Assembly (NCBI GenBank): GCA_036563805.1
Contig: DATCLS010000089.1
Location: 1-64,000 of the forward strand
Direction of reading: 5' to 3'
Length of the DNA: 64,000 nucleotides
Source: DATCLS01 sp036563805
GTDB taxonomy: Bacteria; Actinomycetota; Acidimicrobiia; Acidimicrobiales; VFJN01
Part shown: positions 57,582-64,000 of the stretch, piece after piece
How positions within the stretch are numbered: position 1 is the first letter of the stretch
How the letters are laid out: the number at the start of each line of letters is the position of its first letter
Notes under the pieces: model-generated
Told to the model about the DNA's origin: nothing
Database searches by the model: none
Seen by the model: the letters and a program-made list of their open reading frames with translations, nothing else
Position numbers and translations under genes: made by a program

Positions 57582-58516
57582 CGGGTGCCGTCGAAGGTGG
57601 TCGTCGGACGGCCAAGTACGGCCGGCCGCCGCGCGGTCACCAGCCAGTGCGCGCCCGGGATGCGCACACCGTCGTCACCCGTGTATGGCTCCAGTGCGCA
57701 GGCGAGCAGCGCGCGGGCCCGGGCGTCGTCGAGCTCCGGCCGGCGCTCCAGCTGGGCCCGGACCGGCCCGCTGCCGACGAAGAAGCGGGTCGCCGTCGCC
57801 ACGTCGGCCCCGAACCTCAACGCGGCCGGCGCGGACTTCAGCGTGACGTCGACGAACCCGGCGCGACGCAGCACGGCCACGACGTCGGAGGGCTCGGCCA
57901 GCGAGAACATCTTCGACGGTGCCTCGGCGCGGGTCGGCTGGTGGCCGAGCAGCGCGGTCAGCGGCACCGCGTACCAGTCGCACCGCTCCATCGCCTGCGG
58001 ACAGACGAAGGCGAGCGTCCCGCCGGGCCGCAGCGCCCGGGCCACGTTGGCGAAAGCCGCGACCGGGTCTTCGAAGAACATGACCCCGAAGTGGCTGACG
58101 GCGACGTCGAACGCAGCCGTTCGGAACGGGTGGACCTGGACGTCGCCGTGCTCGAAGTGGGCGTTACCGATCCCCGACGCCGCCGCGGCGGCACGCGCCC
58201 GATCGATCATCAGGGCCGACAGGTCGACACCCACGGCGTGCCCGTCGCCGACCATCTGCGCCGCGAGGCAGGTCATCTCGCCGGTACCGCAGCCGATGTC
58301 CAGCAGCCGGGTCCCGTCGGCGGTGTCGGCGGCGGCGAGCAGGGGCGTGGCCAGGCCGTCGATCGCCCTGGTGTCCGCGCTGTCAGCCCAGTTCGCCCCC
58401 TCGGGCCCGTTCCATGCGGCGGCCTGGTCGGCGTTGGCGAGCGGAGGGGGCGATGACCCGGCGGGCCGGGGTGCCCTCGCGCCGGTCTCGGTCGCCTTCG
58501 TGCCGGTCTCGGTCAT
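57566..58516 (-). CDS. Class I SAM-dependent methyltransferase
   Basis: A 316-residue methyltransferase: motif I LLDIGCGTGEMT near residue 65, GVDLSALMIDRAR, FDVAVSHFGVMFFEDPVAAFANVARALRPGGTLAFV (motifs II and III). The first 25 residues are a repeat-encoded Thr/Glu/Gly tail (TETGTKATETG). ATG 58516 start; divergent from the LysR regulator, which probably controls it with the downstream reductase gene. The ubiE/UbiG-like core does not define the substrate. Confidence 0.92.
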   Translation of the reverse strand: MTETGTKATETGARAPRPAGSSPPPLANADQAAAWNGPEGANWADSADTRAIDGLATPLLAAADTADGTRLLDIGCGTGEMTCLAAQMVGDGHAVGVDLSALMIDRARAAAAASGIGNAHFEHGDVQVHPFRTAAFDVAVSHFGVMFFEDPVAAFANVARALRPGGTLAFVCPQAMERCDWYAVPLTALLGHQPTRAEAPSKMFSLAEPSDVVAVLRRAGFVDVTLKSAPAALRFGADVATATRFFVGSGPVRAQLERRPELDDARARALLACALEPYTGDDGVRIPGAHWLVTARRPAVLGRPTTTFDGTRWSPA

Positions 58517-58599
58517 GCGACGAGCCTCACCCCACCATGACATGAGCACAACTGCAGATCTCCACTACCTGCCATACCCGTGACGCATACCCTGGCGAC

Positions 58600-59574
58600 A
58601 TGCTCGATACGTGGAGCCTGCGGGTCCTCGTCGAGGTCGGCGAGCGTGGCTCGTTCTCGGCCGCCGGTGACGCCCTCGTGCTCACCCAGCCCGCCGTGTC
58701 CCGGCAGATCGCCAGCCTCGAGAAGCAGTTCGGCGTCCCCCTGTTTCGCCGCGGCGCCCGCGGGGTCACGCCGACGACCGCAGGCGCCACCGCGGTCGAG
58801 CTGGCCCGCAGCGTGCTCGCCCGGCTCGACGCCATGGAGGCGACCATGACGTCCTTCGCCGGGCTCGATGCCGGGCAGCTCCGCCTGGCGGCGTTCGCGA
58901 GCGCCAACACGTCGTTCGTGCCCGACGCGATCCGGCGCTTCCACGCCGCCCATCCCGGCGTGACCGTCACCCTGCTCCACGTCGACCCCGCCGAGACGCT
59001 CGACGCGGTGAAGGCGGGCCGCGTCGACCTCGCCCTGCTGACCGCGTGGCAGCTCTACGCGGATCCGTGGGCGGCGCGCACCGACCCGGACCCCTCGGCC
59101 CTGCCCGCCGAGGCCCTCGAGGGCCTCGAACTGCGCCCCCTGCTGGACGAGGAGTTCCAGGTCGCCCTCCCCGACGGCCACCCCCTCGCGGGGCGAGACG
59201 TGATCGCCCTGCGCGCCCTGGCCGCCGAGACGTGGATCGAAGGCGCGTACCCCGACTGCCTCGGCCCGCTCCCCCAGCTCACCGAGGCCCTCGGCGCACC
59301 ACCGACGATCGGCTTCACCTGCCACGACTGGAACGGCAAGCAGGCGCTCGTCGCCAGCGGGGCCGGCATCATGCTCGTGCCCAGCCTCGCCGCGCCAGGG
59401 ATCCGGCCGGACATCCGACTCCGGCCCACCGACCCGCGCCTCCCCACCCGGCGCCTCTACGCCCTCGTCCCCCGCCCCCCGTTCCGCACCCGCCCGGCCG
59501 AGGCCATGCTCGACCTGCTCACCACCATGCTGCCCTCGGCCCCGCCGCGGGCCGACGAGGTCGCCGCGTCGTGA
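58600..59574 (+). CDS. LysR-family transcriptional regulator
   Basis: A 324-residue LysR regulator: the HTH LRVLVEVGERGSFSAAGDALVLTQPAVSRQIASLEKQFGVPLFRR is complete, and the C-terminal effector domain starts at GQLRLAAFASANTSFVP. It faces the methyltransferase-reductase pair across 83 bp, where ATACCC occurs twice (58574-58592), a possible part of its site. Probably activates the divergent genes in response to an unknown ligand. Confidence 0.95.
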   Translation: MLDTWSLRVLVEVGERGSFSAAGDALVLTQPAVSRQIASLEKQFGVPLFRRGARGVTPTTAGATAVELARSVLARLDAMEATMTSFAGLDAGQLRLAAFASANTSFVPDAIRRFHAAHPGVTVTLLHVDPAETLDAVKAGRVDLALLTAWQLYADPWAARTDPDPSALPAEALEGLELRPLLDEEFQVALPDGHPLAGRDVIALRALAAETWIEGAYPDCLGPLPQLTEALGAPPTIGFTCHDWNGKQALVASGAGIMLVPSLAAPGIRPDIRLRPTDPRLPTRRLYALVPRPPFRTRPAEAMLDLLTTMLPSAPPRADEVAAS

Positions 59575-59718
59575 GCGGTCGAGCGGACCGCCTCCCCCGG
59601 GTTCGCCTCGAAGTCCTCGATCGCCTGCCCGGGGGAGCCGCAGCTGCACTGCACCAGACGCCGGAGCGCAGGACGCCCGGGACAGCCGGGCCGTACCCGT
59701 TGACCAGGGCTTGGGGAG

Positions 59719-59791
59719 CTCGGGGGGCAGGACTCGAACCTGCAACTTTCGGCTCCAAAGGCCGCTGTTCTGCCGATTGAACTACCCCCGA
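59719..59791 (-). tRNA. tRNA-Gln (anticodon UUG)
   Basis: On the minus strand the sequence folds as a 73-nt tRNA. The acceptor TCGGGGG pairs with CCCCCGA, discriminator G. The D arm is GTTC/GAAC, the anticodon loop CTTTGGA gives UUG, and the T arm is GCAGG-TTCGAGT-CCTGC. CCA is not encoded. The anticodon stem pairs CGGC with GCCG, but the outermost pair 27-43 is G-A. It is the only RNA gene I found. Confidence 0.93.
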
Positions 59792-59855
59792 TTGCGCCGC
59801 CCACCGTAGCGCCGGGCGGCGGGGGCGGCCGTGCTCGAAAGCGGAGGGGCGCGGC

Positions 59856-59885
59856 TTGGAGGGGAGCGATGGCGGCCGCTAGGGT
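59856..59885 (+). promoter_or_regulatory. Promoter of the bS22-like gene
   Basis: TTGGAG (59856-59861), an 18-bp spacer and TAGGGT (59880-59885) lie 10 nt before ATG 59896. No Shine-Dalgarno sequence is present, so the mRNA is probably leaderless or nearly so. Confidence 0.5.
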
Positions 59886-59895
59886 TGCGCCCCTC

Positions 59896-59997
59896 ATGGG
59901 TTCGTTGATCAAGAAGCGCCGCAAGCGCATGCGCAAGAAGAAGCACAAGAAGATGCTCAAGCGCACCCGCTGGCAGCGCCGCGCCGCAGGCAAGTAG
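59896..59997 (+). CDS. bS22-like small ribosomal protein (AURKAIP1/COX24 domain, 33 aa)
   Basis: A 33-codon gene encoding an extremely basic peptide (MGSLIKKRRKRMRKKKHKK, then LKRTRWQRRAAGK). Length and sequence match the AURKAIP1/COX24-domain peptide that is bound to the 30S subunit of mycobacterial ribosomes and named bS22. Very basic, no membrane or signal segment. Preceded by a promoter (59856-59885). Well conserved across actinobacteria, so it is almost certainly real although very short. Confidence 0.93.
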   Translation: MGSLIKKRRKRMRKKKHKKMLKRTRWQRRAAGK

Positions 59998-60674
59998 ACC
60001 GCCGACACATCGTCGCCGCCGACTCGAGCGCTCGCCATGCGAGCGCTCGTTGCGCGTCCGGGCGAACGGGTGTCGACCCCCGCCGGCTCCGCCGGGCGGG
60101 TCGACGTCGCGCGGCCGGGCATCGCCACGGCCGATACGCCGGGTCGGCGCGCCTCCATCCGCCGGCTGGGCTGGCCCCGCGGCCAGGCTCGGACCTCCGG
60201 GGGCCGCCGAGCGACCAGCTGACACGCCGGCTGGCGCCGGCGCCGCCGCGGGCCCGCTGTGTCCTGTACCGGTCGGACTCGCTGCGTCGTTGGGCGAGCG
60301 ACCCAACTCGATCCAGGGCCGGACGGGGTCGACCTGGCACGGCCCGGTCCGCAGACCGGCGTGAGCGGCCGACGTGCCGCGGGTCGGCGTTCCAGCTCGC
60401 CGGACGACGGGTTAGGCCGACCCAAGAGCCGGCCCCGTCGGACAGGCCCACCCGGGCGGACCCCTGACGCCGCCGGCGTTCCCGCGCGCCGGGGCGAGCA
60501 AGCGCCACCGTCCAAGATCAGCCGGCGCCGGCGAACCGCGCCCCGCCGGCGGCCGGCCCGAGCCCGGCGCCCGCAACGCCCAGGCCAGCCCAAGAGCCGG
60601 CCCCGTCGGACAGGCCGGCGCGGGCACGTCCGGCCGCACGCATGCGCTGGGCCGGCGGGCGGCGCGGCCGCCCC
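59998..60674. other. 677-bp intergenic region with 28-bp direct repeat
   Basis: No convincing gene. The 28-bp sequence beginning CCCAAGAGCCGGCCCCGTCG occurs exactly at 60421-60448 and 60589-60616. Early in the gap, CGAGCGCTCGCCATGCGAGCGCTCG (60024-60048) contains inverted GAGCGCTC units that could form a hairpin after the bS22-like gene. Codon-like frames across the region are Arg/Pro-rich and lack conserved features. Confidence 0.6.
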
Positions 60675-61421
60675 TCAGGCGTAGGCCGGGATCGTGCGGG
60701 CCACGATCCGACCCTCGCCGGGGAAGGCGCCCTCGACGAACCACGTCGAGCCCGAGCCGGCGAGGACGGGCGTGCGGCCGGTCGCCTCGGCCAGGGCGTC
60801 CCGCCACTCGGCGAGGCGGGGCTCGACGGCCAGGGCGGCGGGCTCCAGGTCGTTGGGGCCGTCGGTCCGGGGGCCCCCGAGCCGGTCCCAGGCCCGGTAC
60901 ACGGCCGGGGTCGAGCACCCGAACGGCGGGGTGAGCAGCGTGAACGTGCGGGGCTGGAACGGCAGCGGCTCGAGGCCCTCGCCGGTTCCGGTCACCCGCG
61001 CCCGACCGCCCCGCAGGCAGAACGGCACGTCGGCCCCCAGCGCCGACGCCACCTCGACGTCGTCGCATCCCGCCCACCGCAGGACGGCGGCGGCGTCGGC
61101 CGACCCCCCGCCCAGCCCCCCGCCGACGGGGATGCGCTTGACCAGGCGCACGTAGGCCGTCCGGCCCACGGCCCGCAGCGCTCGGGACACCAGGTTGTCG
61201 CCGGGCTCGGCGGGCAGCCCGAACGACGGGGGCGCGACGACCTCCAGGCCGTCGCCGGGGCGGAACGTCAGCTCGTCGGCCAGGTCGAGGCTGACCATCT
61301 CGGCGTCGAGCAGGTGGTAGCCGTCGTCCCGCACCCCCGTCACCCGGAGCGACACGGTCAGCTTGGCCGGCGCCGCCACGGTCACCGCATCGTCGACCCC
61401 AGCGGCGGCCGGCGCGCTCAT
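60675..61421 (-). CDS. ispE: 4-diphosphocytidyl-2-C-methyl-D-erythritol kinase
   Basis: GHMP kinase of the MEP isoprenoid pathway. The 248-residue protein shows PAKLTVSLRVTGVRDDGYHLLDAEM (substrate site with the His), the ATP loop PVGGGLGGGSADAAAVL near residue 90, ALGADVPFCL and the C-terminal VLAGSGSTWF. The family is usually 280-320 residues, so this one is short. ATG 61421 overlaps the membrane-protein gene stop (ATGA) and is preferred over the longer start at 61445. The order rsmA - small membrane gene - ispE resembles the conserved actinobacterial ksgA-ispE block. Confidence 0.94.
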   Translation of the reverse strand: MSAPAAAGVDDAVTVAAPAKLTVSLRVTGVRDDGYHLLDAEMVSLDLADELTFRPGDGLEVVAPPSFGLPAEPGDNLVSRALRAVGRTAYVRLVKRIPVGGGLGGGSADAAAVLRWAGCDDVEVASALGADVPFCLRGGRARVTGTGEGLEPLPFQPRTFTLLTPPFGCSTPAVYRAWDRLGGPRTDGPNDLEPAALAVEPRLAEWRDALAEATGRTPVLAGSGSTWFVEGAFPGEGRIVARTIPAYA

Positions 61422-61882
61422 CCCGGCGGGTTGCGGCGGAGCCATACGCCCACGGCGTGCAGGATGCCCGCGTAGAAGATGCCCTCGCCGAGCCGGTCCA
61501 TCCCACCGAAGAACCGGTCGACGAACTCGCCGCCGTTGTCGTCGTTGGAGATGAAGTAGAGGTAGTAGAGGGCGAACAGGCCGAGCACGACCCAGGCGGC
61601 CAGCGTGGCCAGCTTGGCGAGGTCGAGCGGCTGGCGGGGCGCGGCGGGATACCCGGTCGGGTACTGCGTGGCGTAGCCCGGCTGGGGCGGCGGCTGGTAG
61701 GCGCCGCCAGCCTGGCCGGCGCCGGCCCCCGGGGTCCCTGCGGCGCCCGCGGCGGGACCGGCGGCGCCGGGCGCTGGTCCGGCGGCGTCGGGAGCGGTGC
61801 CCGGCACGGCACCGGCGTCAGGAGCGGCCCCCGGAGCCGGCTGCCCCCCAGCGGGATCGGACGGCGGTGGCTGATCACTCAT
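61418..61882 (-). CDS. Small Pro/Ala-rich membrane protein
   Basis: A 154-residue protein. The first about 85 residues are Pro/Ala/Gly-rich and low-complexity (cytosolic tail), ending in PQPGYATQYPTGYPA. One clear transmembrane helix follows (LATLAAWVVLGLFALYYLYFI), then a charged loop (DDNGGEFVDRFFGGMDRLGEG) and a second weaker hydrophobic stretch (IFYAGILHAVGVWL). Function unknown. Located between rsmA and ispE and overlapping ispE by 4 nt, so it is co-translated with isoprenoid/ribosome genes. Confidence 0.78.
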   Translation of the reverse strand: MSDQPPPSDPAGGQPAPGAAPDAGAVPGTAPDAAGPAPGAAGPAAGAAGTPGAGAGQAGGAYQPPPQPGYATQYPTGYPAAPRQPLDLAKLATLAAWVVLGLFALYYLYFISNDDNGGEFVDRFFGGMDRLGEGIFYAGILHAVGVWLRRNPPG

Positions 61883-61955
61883 GGCGTGCCAGGTTTCCAC
61901 ATCGGCGGTCGCGCCCCGGACCGCCCGGCGGCCGCAGATCACCCAGCGCCGCAGG

Positions 61956-62834
61956 TCATCCGCCGCCATCCGTGGCGGCCACCAGCCGGGCCCATTCGTC
62001 CAGCGTCAGCTCCTCGGCCCGGGCTTCCGGCCGGACGCCCGCCCGGGCGAAGCCTTCGGCGTCGACGAGCGCCGCCAGCGACCGCCGCACCATCTTGCGC
62101 CGCTGGTTGAACCCGGCGTCGACCAGGCGGAACAGGCGGTCCGGGTCGGCGTCGACCGCGGGACGGGGGCGCCGCACGATCCGCACCAGCACCGACTCGA
62201 CCCGGGGCTGGGGGACGAACACGGTCGCCGGCACCCGGCCGACCACCGCCGCCTCGGCCCAGTACGCCACCTTGACCGACGGGATGCCGTAGGCGTCGTC
62301 GCCCACGCCGGCGGCCAGGCGCTCGCCCACCTCCCGCTGGACCATGACCAGCATCCGCCCGATGGCGGGCACCCGGGCCAGCAGGTCGAGCACCAGCGGG
62401 GTGGCGATGTTGTAGGGGAGGTTGGCGACCAGGGACCAGGCGCCATGCCCGGGGCCGGCGGCCGGACCCTCGGCGCCGGCGGACGCCCCGGCGTCGCCAC
62501 CGGCGCCCAGCACCGCGTCCCAGTCCAGGGTCAGGGCGTCGCCGTGGACGACCCGCACCCGCTCCCCCGCCGGCGCCACGACCTCCCGCAGGACGGGGAG
62601 CAGGTGCCGGTCCAGCTCGATCGCCACCACCGACGCCCCGGTCTCGGCCAGGGCCAGCGTCAGCGAGCCGAGCCCGGGGCCGACCTCCACGACCCGGTCG
62701 CGTGGCCCGACCTCGGCCAGGCGGGCGATGCGCCGCACCGTGTTGGGGTCGGCCACGAAGTTCTGCCCGAGCGCCCGGCTCGGCGCCAGGCCGTGCTCGT
62801 CGAGCAGGGCCCGCACCTCGCGGCGGGTGAGCAT
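61956..62834 (-). CDS. rsmA: 16S rRNA (adenine-N6,N6)-dimethyltransferase
   Basis: RsmA/KsgA dimethylates the two adjacent adenines near the 3' end of 16S rRNA. The 292-residue protein has ALGQNFVADPNTVRRIAR, SAM motif I VVEVGPGLGSLTLAL, VVAIELDRHL, GDALTLDW, the catalytic NLPYNIATP and QREVGERL. A Gly/Ala/Asp-rich insertion of about 18 residues lies between GDALTLDW and NLPYN. ATG 62834 is chosen by homology; the upstream in-frame extension is low-complexity. A stop codon of the preceding reading frame overlaps this start (TGATG). Confidence 0.96.
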   Translation of the reverse strand: MLTRREVRALLDEHGLAPSRALGQNFVADPNTVRRIARLAEVGPRDRVVEVGPGLGSLTLALAETGASVVAIELDRHLLPVLREVVAPAGERVRVVHGDALTLDWDAVLGAGGDAGASAGAEGPAAGPGHGAWSLVANLPYNIATPLVLDLLARVPAIGRMLVMVQREVGERLAAGVGDDAYGIPSVKVAYWAEAAVVGRVPATVFVPQPRVESVLVRIVRRPRPAVDADPDRLFRLVDAGFNQRRKMVRRSLAALVDAEGFARAGVRPEARAEELTLDEWARLVAATDGGG

Positions 62835-63187
62835 CACGGAACCGCCACGGCGGCCACCCCGACCGGCCGCACCACCGCGCCCCCGGCCGAACCCGTGCCC
62901 GGGAAGCACGTGGGCGAGCCCCCGGCGGGCCCCGCGCCGGGGGCCACGGCCGGCGCCCCGAACGGCGGCCGGGCGGGCGCCACAACGGACCCAGCGCCCG
63001 CAGCGGCACGCGCTGGCGCCAGCCGCCGGCGGGGCACCACGACGGTCGGCACCCCGGCGGTCGGCACCCCGGCGGGCGGCACCACGACGGTCGGCACCCC
63101 GGCGGGCGGTCCGAGCGGCCGCGACCCGGGGGGCGTCGCAGCCGGCGCCACGACCGCGTGCACGAAAGACCGACCGGCGGGCGTCAC
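62834..63187 (-). CDS. Doubtful Pro/Val/Ala-rich ORF in the usual rpf position
   Basis: A GTG-started frame (63187, or 63163) of 117 or 109 codons ending in TGATG overlap with rsmA. Its product is low-complexity, built on repeats such as PAGVPTVVVP, with no recognisable domain. In many actinobacteria a resuscitation-promoting factor gene sits between tatD and rsmA; no Rpf, G5 or DUF348 domain is visible. The start overlap with rsmA supports translation; the composition argues against. Treat as a possible leader or decayed gene. Confidence 0.3.
   Translation of the reverse strand: MTPAGRSFVHAVVAPAATPPGSRPLGPPAGVPTVVVPPAGVPTAGVPTVVVPRRRLAPARAAAGAGSVVAPARPPFGAPAVAPGAGPAGGSPTCFPGTGSAGGAVVRPVGVAAVAVP
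63033..63105. repeat. 28-bp direct repeat, period 45 bp
   Basis: The 28-bp unit GGCACCACGACGGTCGGCAC plus CCCGGCGG at 63033-63060 recurs exactly at 63078-63105. A shorter GGTCGGCACCCCGGCGG unit lies between. It encodes the PAGVPTVVV repeats of the doubtful ORF between tatD and rsmA. Confidence 0.75.
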
Positions 63188-63267
63188 CGCGCGGGGCACC
63201 CCGGCCGGCGGCAGGGCGGGCGCCCGCCGCCGGCGAGCGGGCCGCACGGCCGACGGCTCGGCCGGCC

Positions 63268-64000
63268 TCACGGCCGGGCCAGCCGGTACACCCGCTCGGC
63301 GTTGGCCCACGTGGCCTCGGCCACCGCCGCCACGTCGACGCCCTGGGCCTCGCCGACGGCCGCCCCCACCAGCGGGACCAGCGCCGGCCGGTTGCGCCGG
63401 CCCCGGTGCGGCACGGGGGCGAGGTAGGGGCTGTCGGTCTCGACCAGCAGCCGGTCGCGGGGGCAGAGCGCGGCCGCCTCCCGCAGCTCGGACGCCGAGG
63501 GGAACGTGACGATGCCCGAGAACGACAGATACCCGCCGAGGTCGAGGCAGCGCCGGGCCTCGTCGGGGCCGCCGGTGAAGCAGTGGAGCACGGTCCGCTC
63601 GGGGACGCCCTCGGCGGCCAGGACGTCGAACGTGTCGGCCCACGCCTCGCGGGTGTGGATGACCAGGGTGAGGTCGCGCTCGTGCGCCAGGGCGATCTGG
63701 GCGGCGAACACCTCGCGCTGCACGGCGCGGGGCGAGTGGTCGTAGTGGTAGTCGAGCCCGCACTCGCCCACGGCCACGACCTCGGGCTCGTCGAGCAGCT
63801 CGGCCAGCCCGTCGAGGCCCCGCTTGGCCTCGTGGGGGTGGACGCCGGCCGTGGCCCACACCGTGCCCGGGTGGCGGCGGGCGACGGCGATGGCGGCCTG
63901 CGACCGCTCGACGTCGGTGCCGACGGTGATCAGACGCTCGACGCCCGCCTCCCGGGCGTCGGCCACCTGCGCGTCCGCCGGGTCGGCCGCGCCGCGCCCG
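63268..64000 (-). CDS. TatD-family metal-dependent hydrolase/DNase (5' end beyond window)
   Basis: The frame is open from 64000 to the stop at 63268 (243 codons present). Metal-binding landmarks are GECGLDYHYD (Glu), LVIHTREAW (His), VLHCFTGG (His) and LVETDSPYLAPVPHRG (Asp); the N-terminal HxH lies outside. TatD proteins are 3'-5' exonucleases acting on DNA, usually 255-280 residues, so about 20-30 residues are missing. The GTG at 63966 would remove part of the barrel and is unlikely to be the true start. Followed by the low-complexity gap and rsmA. Confidence 0.95.
   Translation of the reverse strand, partial: GRGAADPADAQVADAREAGVERLITVGTDVERSQAAIAVARRHPGTVWATAGVHPHEAKRGLDGLAELLDEPEVVAVGECGLDYHYDHSPRAVQREVFAAQIALAHERDLTLVIHTREAWADTFDVLAAEGVPERTVLHCFTGGPDEARRCLDLGGYLSFSGIVTFPSASELREAAALCPRDRLLVETDSPYLAPVPHRGRRNRPALVPLVGAAVGEAQGVDVAAVAEATWANAERVYRLARP

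Noticed and set aside
60412..61878. 488-codon minus-strand frame over ispE
   Set aside because: Shadow of ispE and the small membrane protein gene; low-complexity Arg/Pro/Gly product.

Overview
The window is GC-rich, gene-dense bacterial DNA. Many genes start with GTG, ATGA or GTGA overlaps are frequent, and several transcripts look leaderless (a TANNNT box 7-9 nt before the start codon). These features, together with F420/LLM-type oxidoreductases, many CoA-ester catabolic enzymes, a 33-residue basic bS22-like ribosomal protein and the order tatD - (gap) - rsmA - ispE, point to an actinobacterium, most likely from the Acidimicrobiia. That assignment is inference. I saw no insertion sequence, CRISPR array, rRNA or phage structural gene.

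Layout. 1-6.4 kb: an aldehyde dehydrogenase (cut by the window edge) diverges from a CrtC-like protein, a class III CoA-transferase and a P450. These are followed by a RidA-like gene that diverges from a CGNR regulator over a palindrome. 6.4-13.1 kb: a four-gene leftward operon (DUF1214, DUF1254, serine hydrolase, beta-propeller lipoprotein) faces a LacI-family regulator across a perfect 16-bp operator. 13.5-36 kb: a large catabolic cluster. It holds three acyl-CoA ligases, a Rieske oxygenase, a P450, a Baeyer-Villiger monooxygenase, a cyclase-type hydrolase, an amidohydrolase, three SDRs, two acyl-CoA dehydrogenases, a fused E1 alpha/beta 2-oxoacid dehydrogenase, two SnoaL-like proteins and one TetR regulator. 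Four intergenic sites sharing ACCGGTCGGTAC-like sequence tie most of it into one probable regulon, and the gene content suggests activation, oxygenation and ring cleavage of a cyclic or isoprenoid-like substrate to CoA esters. 36-43 kb: housekeeping and stress genes (two-domain Usp, cupin, VOC proteins, class A beta-lactamase, RecQ, DoxX).

43.3-48.7 kb is the most accessory-looking part. Two adjacent SF1 helicase genes (a Upf1/Dna2-like helicase with a coiled coil, then a NERD-like nuclease/UvrD-like helicase) form a compact operon with base usage unlike its neighbours. Next to it lies about 1.1 kb of decayed DNA holding a multiply frameshifted ynfA and an orphan SoxR-type promoter. The helicase pair is my best candidate for a poorly described, possibly anti-phage, system.

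48.7-59.6 kb carries assorted metabolic genes (LLM oxidoreductase, ArsR-SRPBCC pair, FAD-linked oxidase plus acetolactate-synthase-like enzyme, a double hotdog-like protein, a His-rich lipoprotein, methyltransferase and LysR). 59.7-64 kb is core genome: tRNA-Gln(UUG), bS22-like gene, ispE, a small membrane protein, rsmA and a TatD-family nuclease cut by the right edge. A recurring oddity is the Gly/Ala/Pro-rich loops inserted into otherwise standard enzymes.
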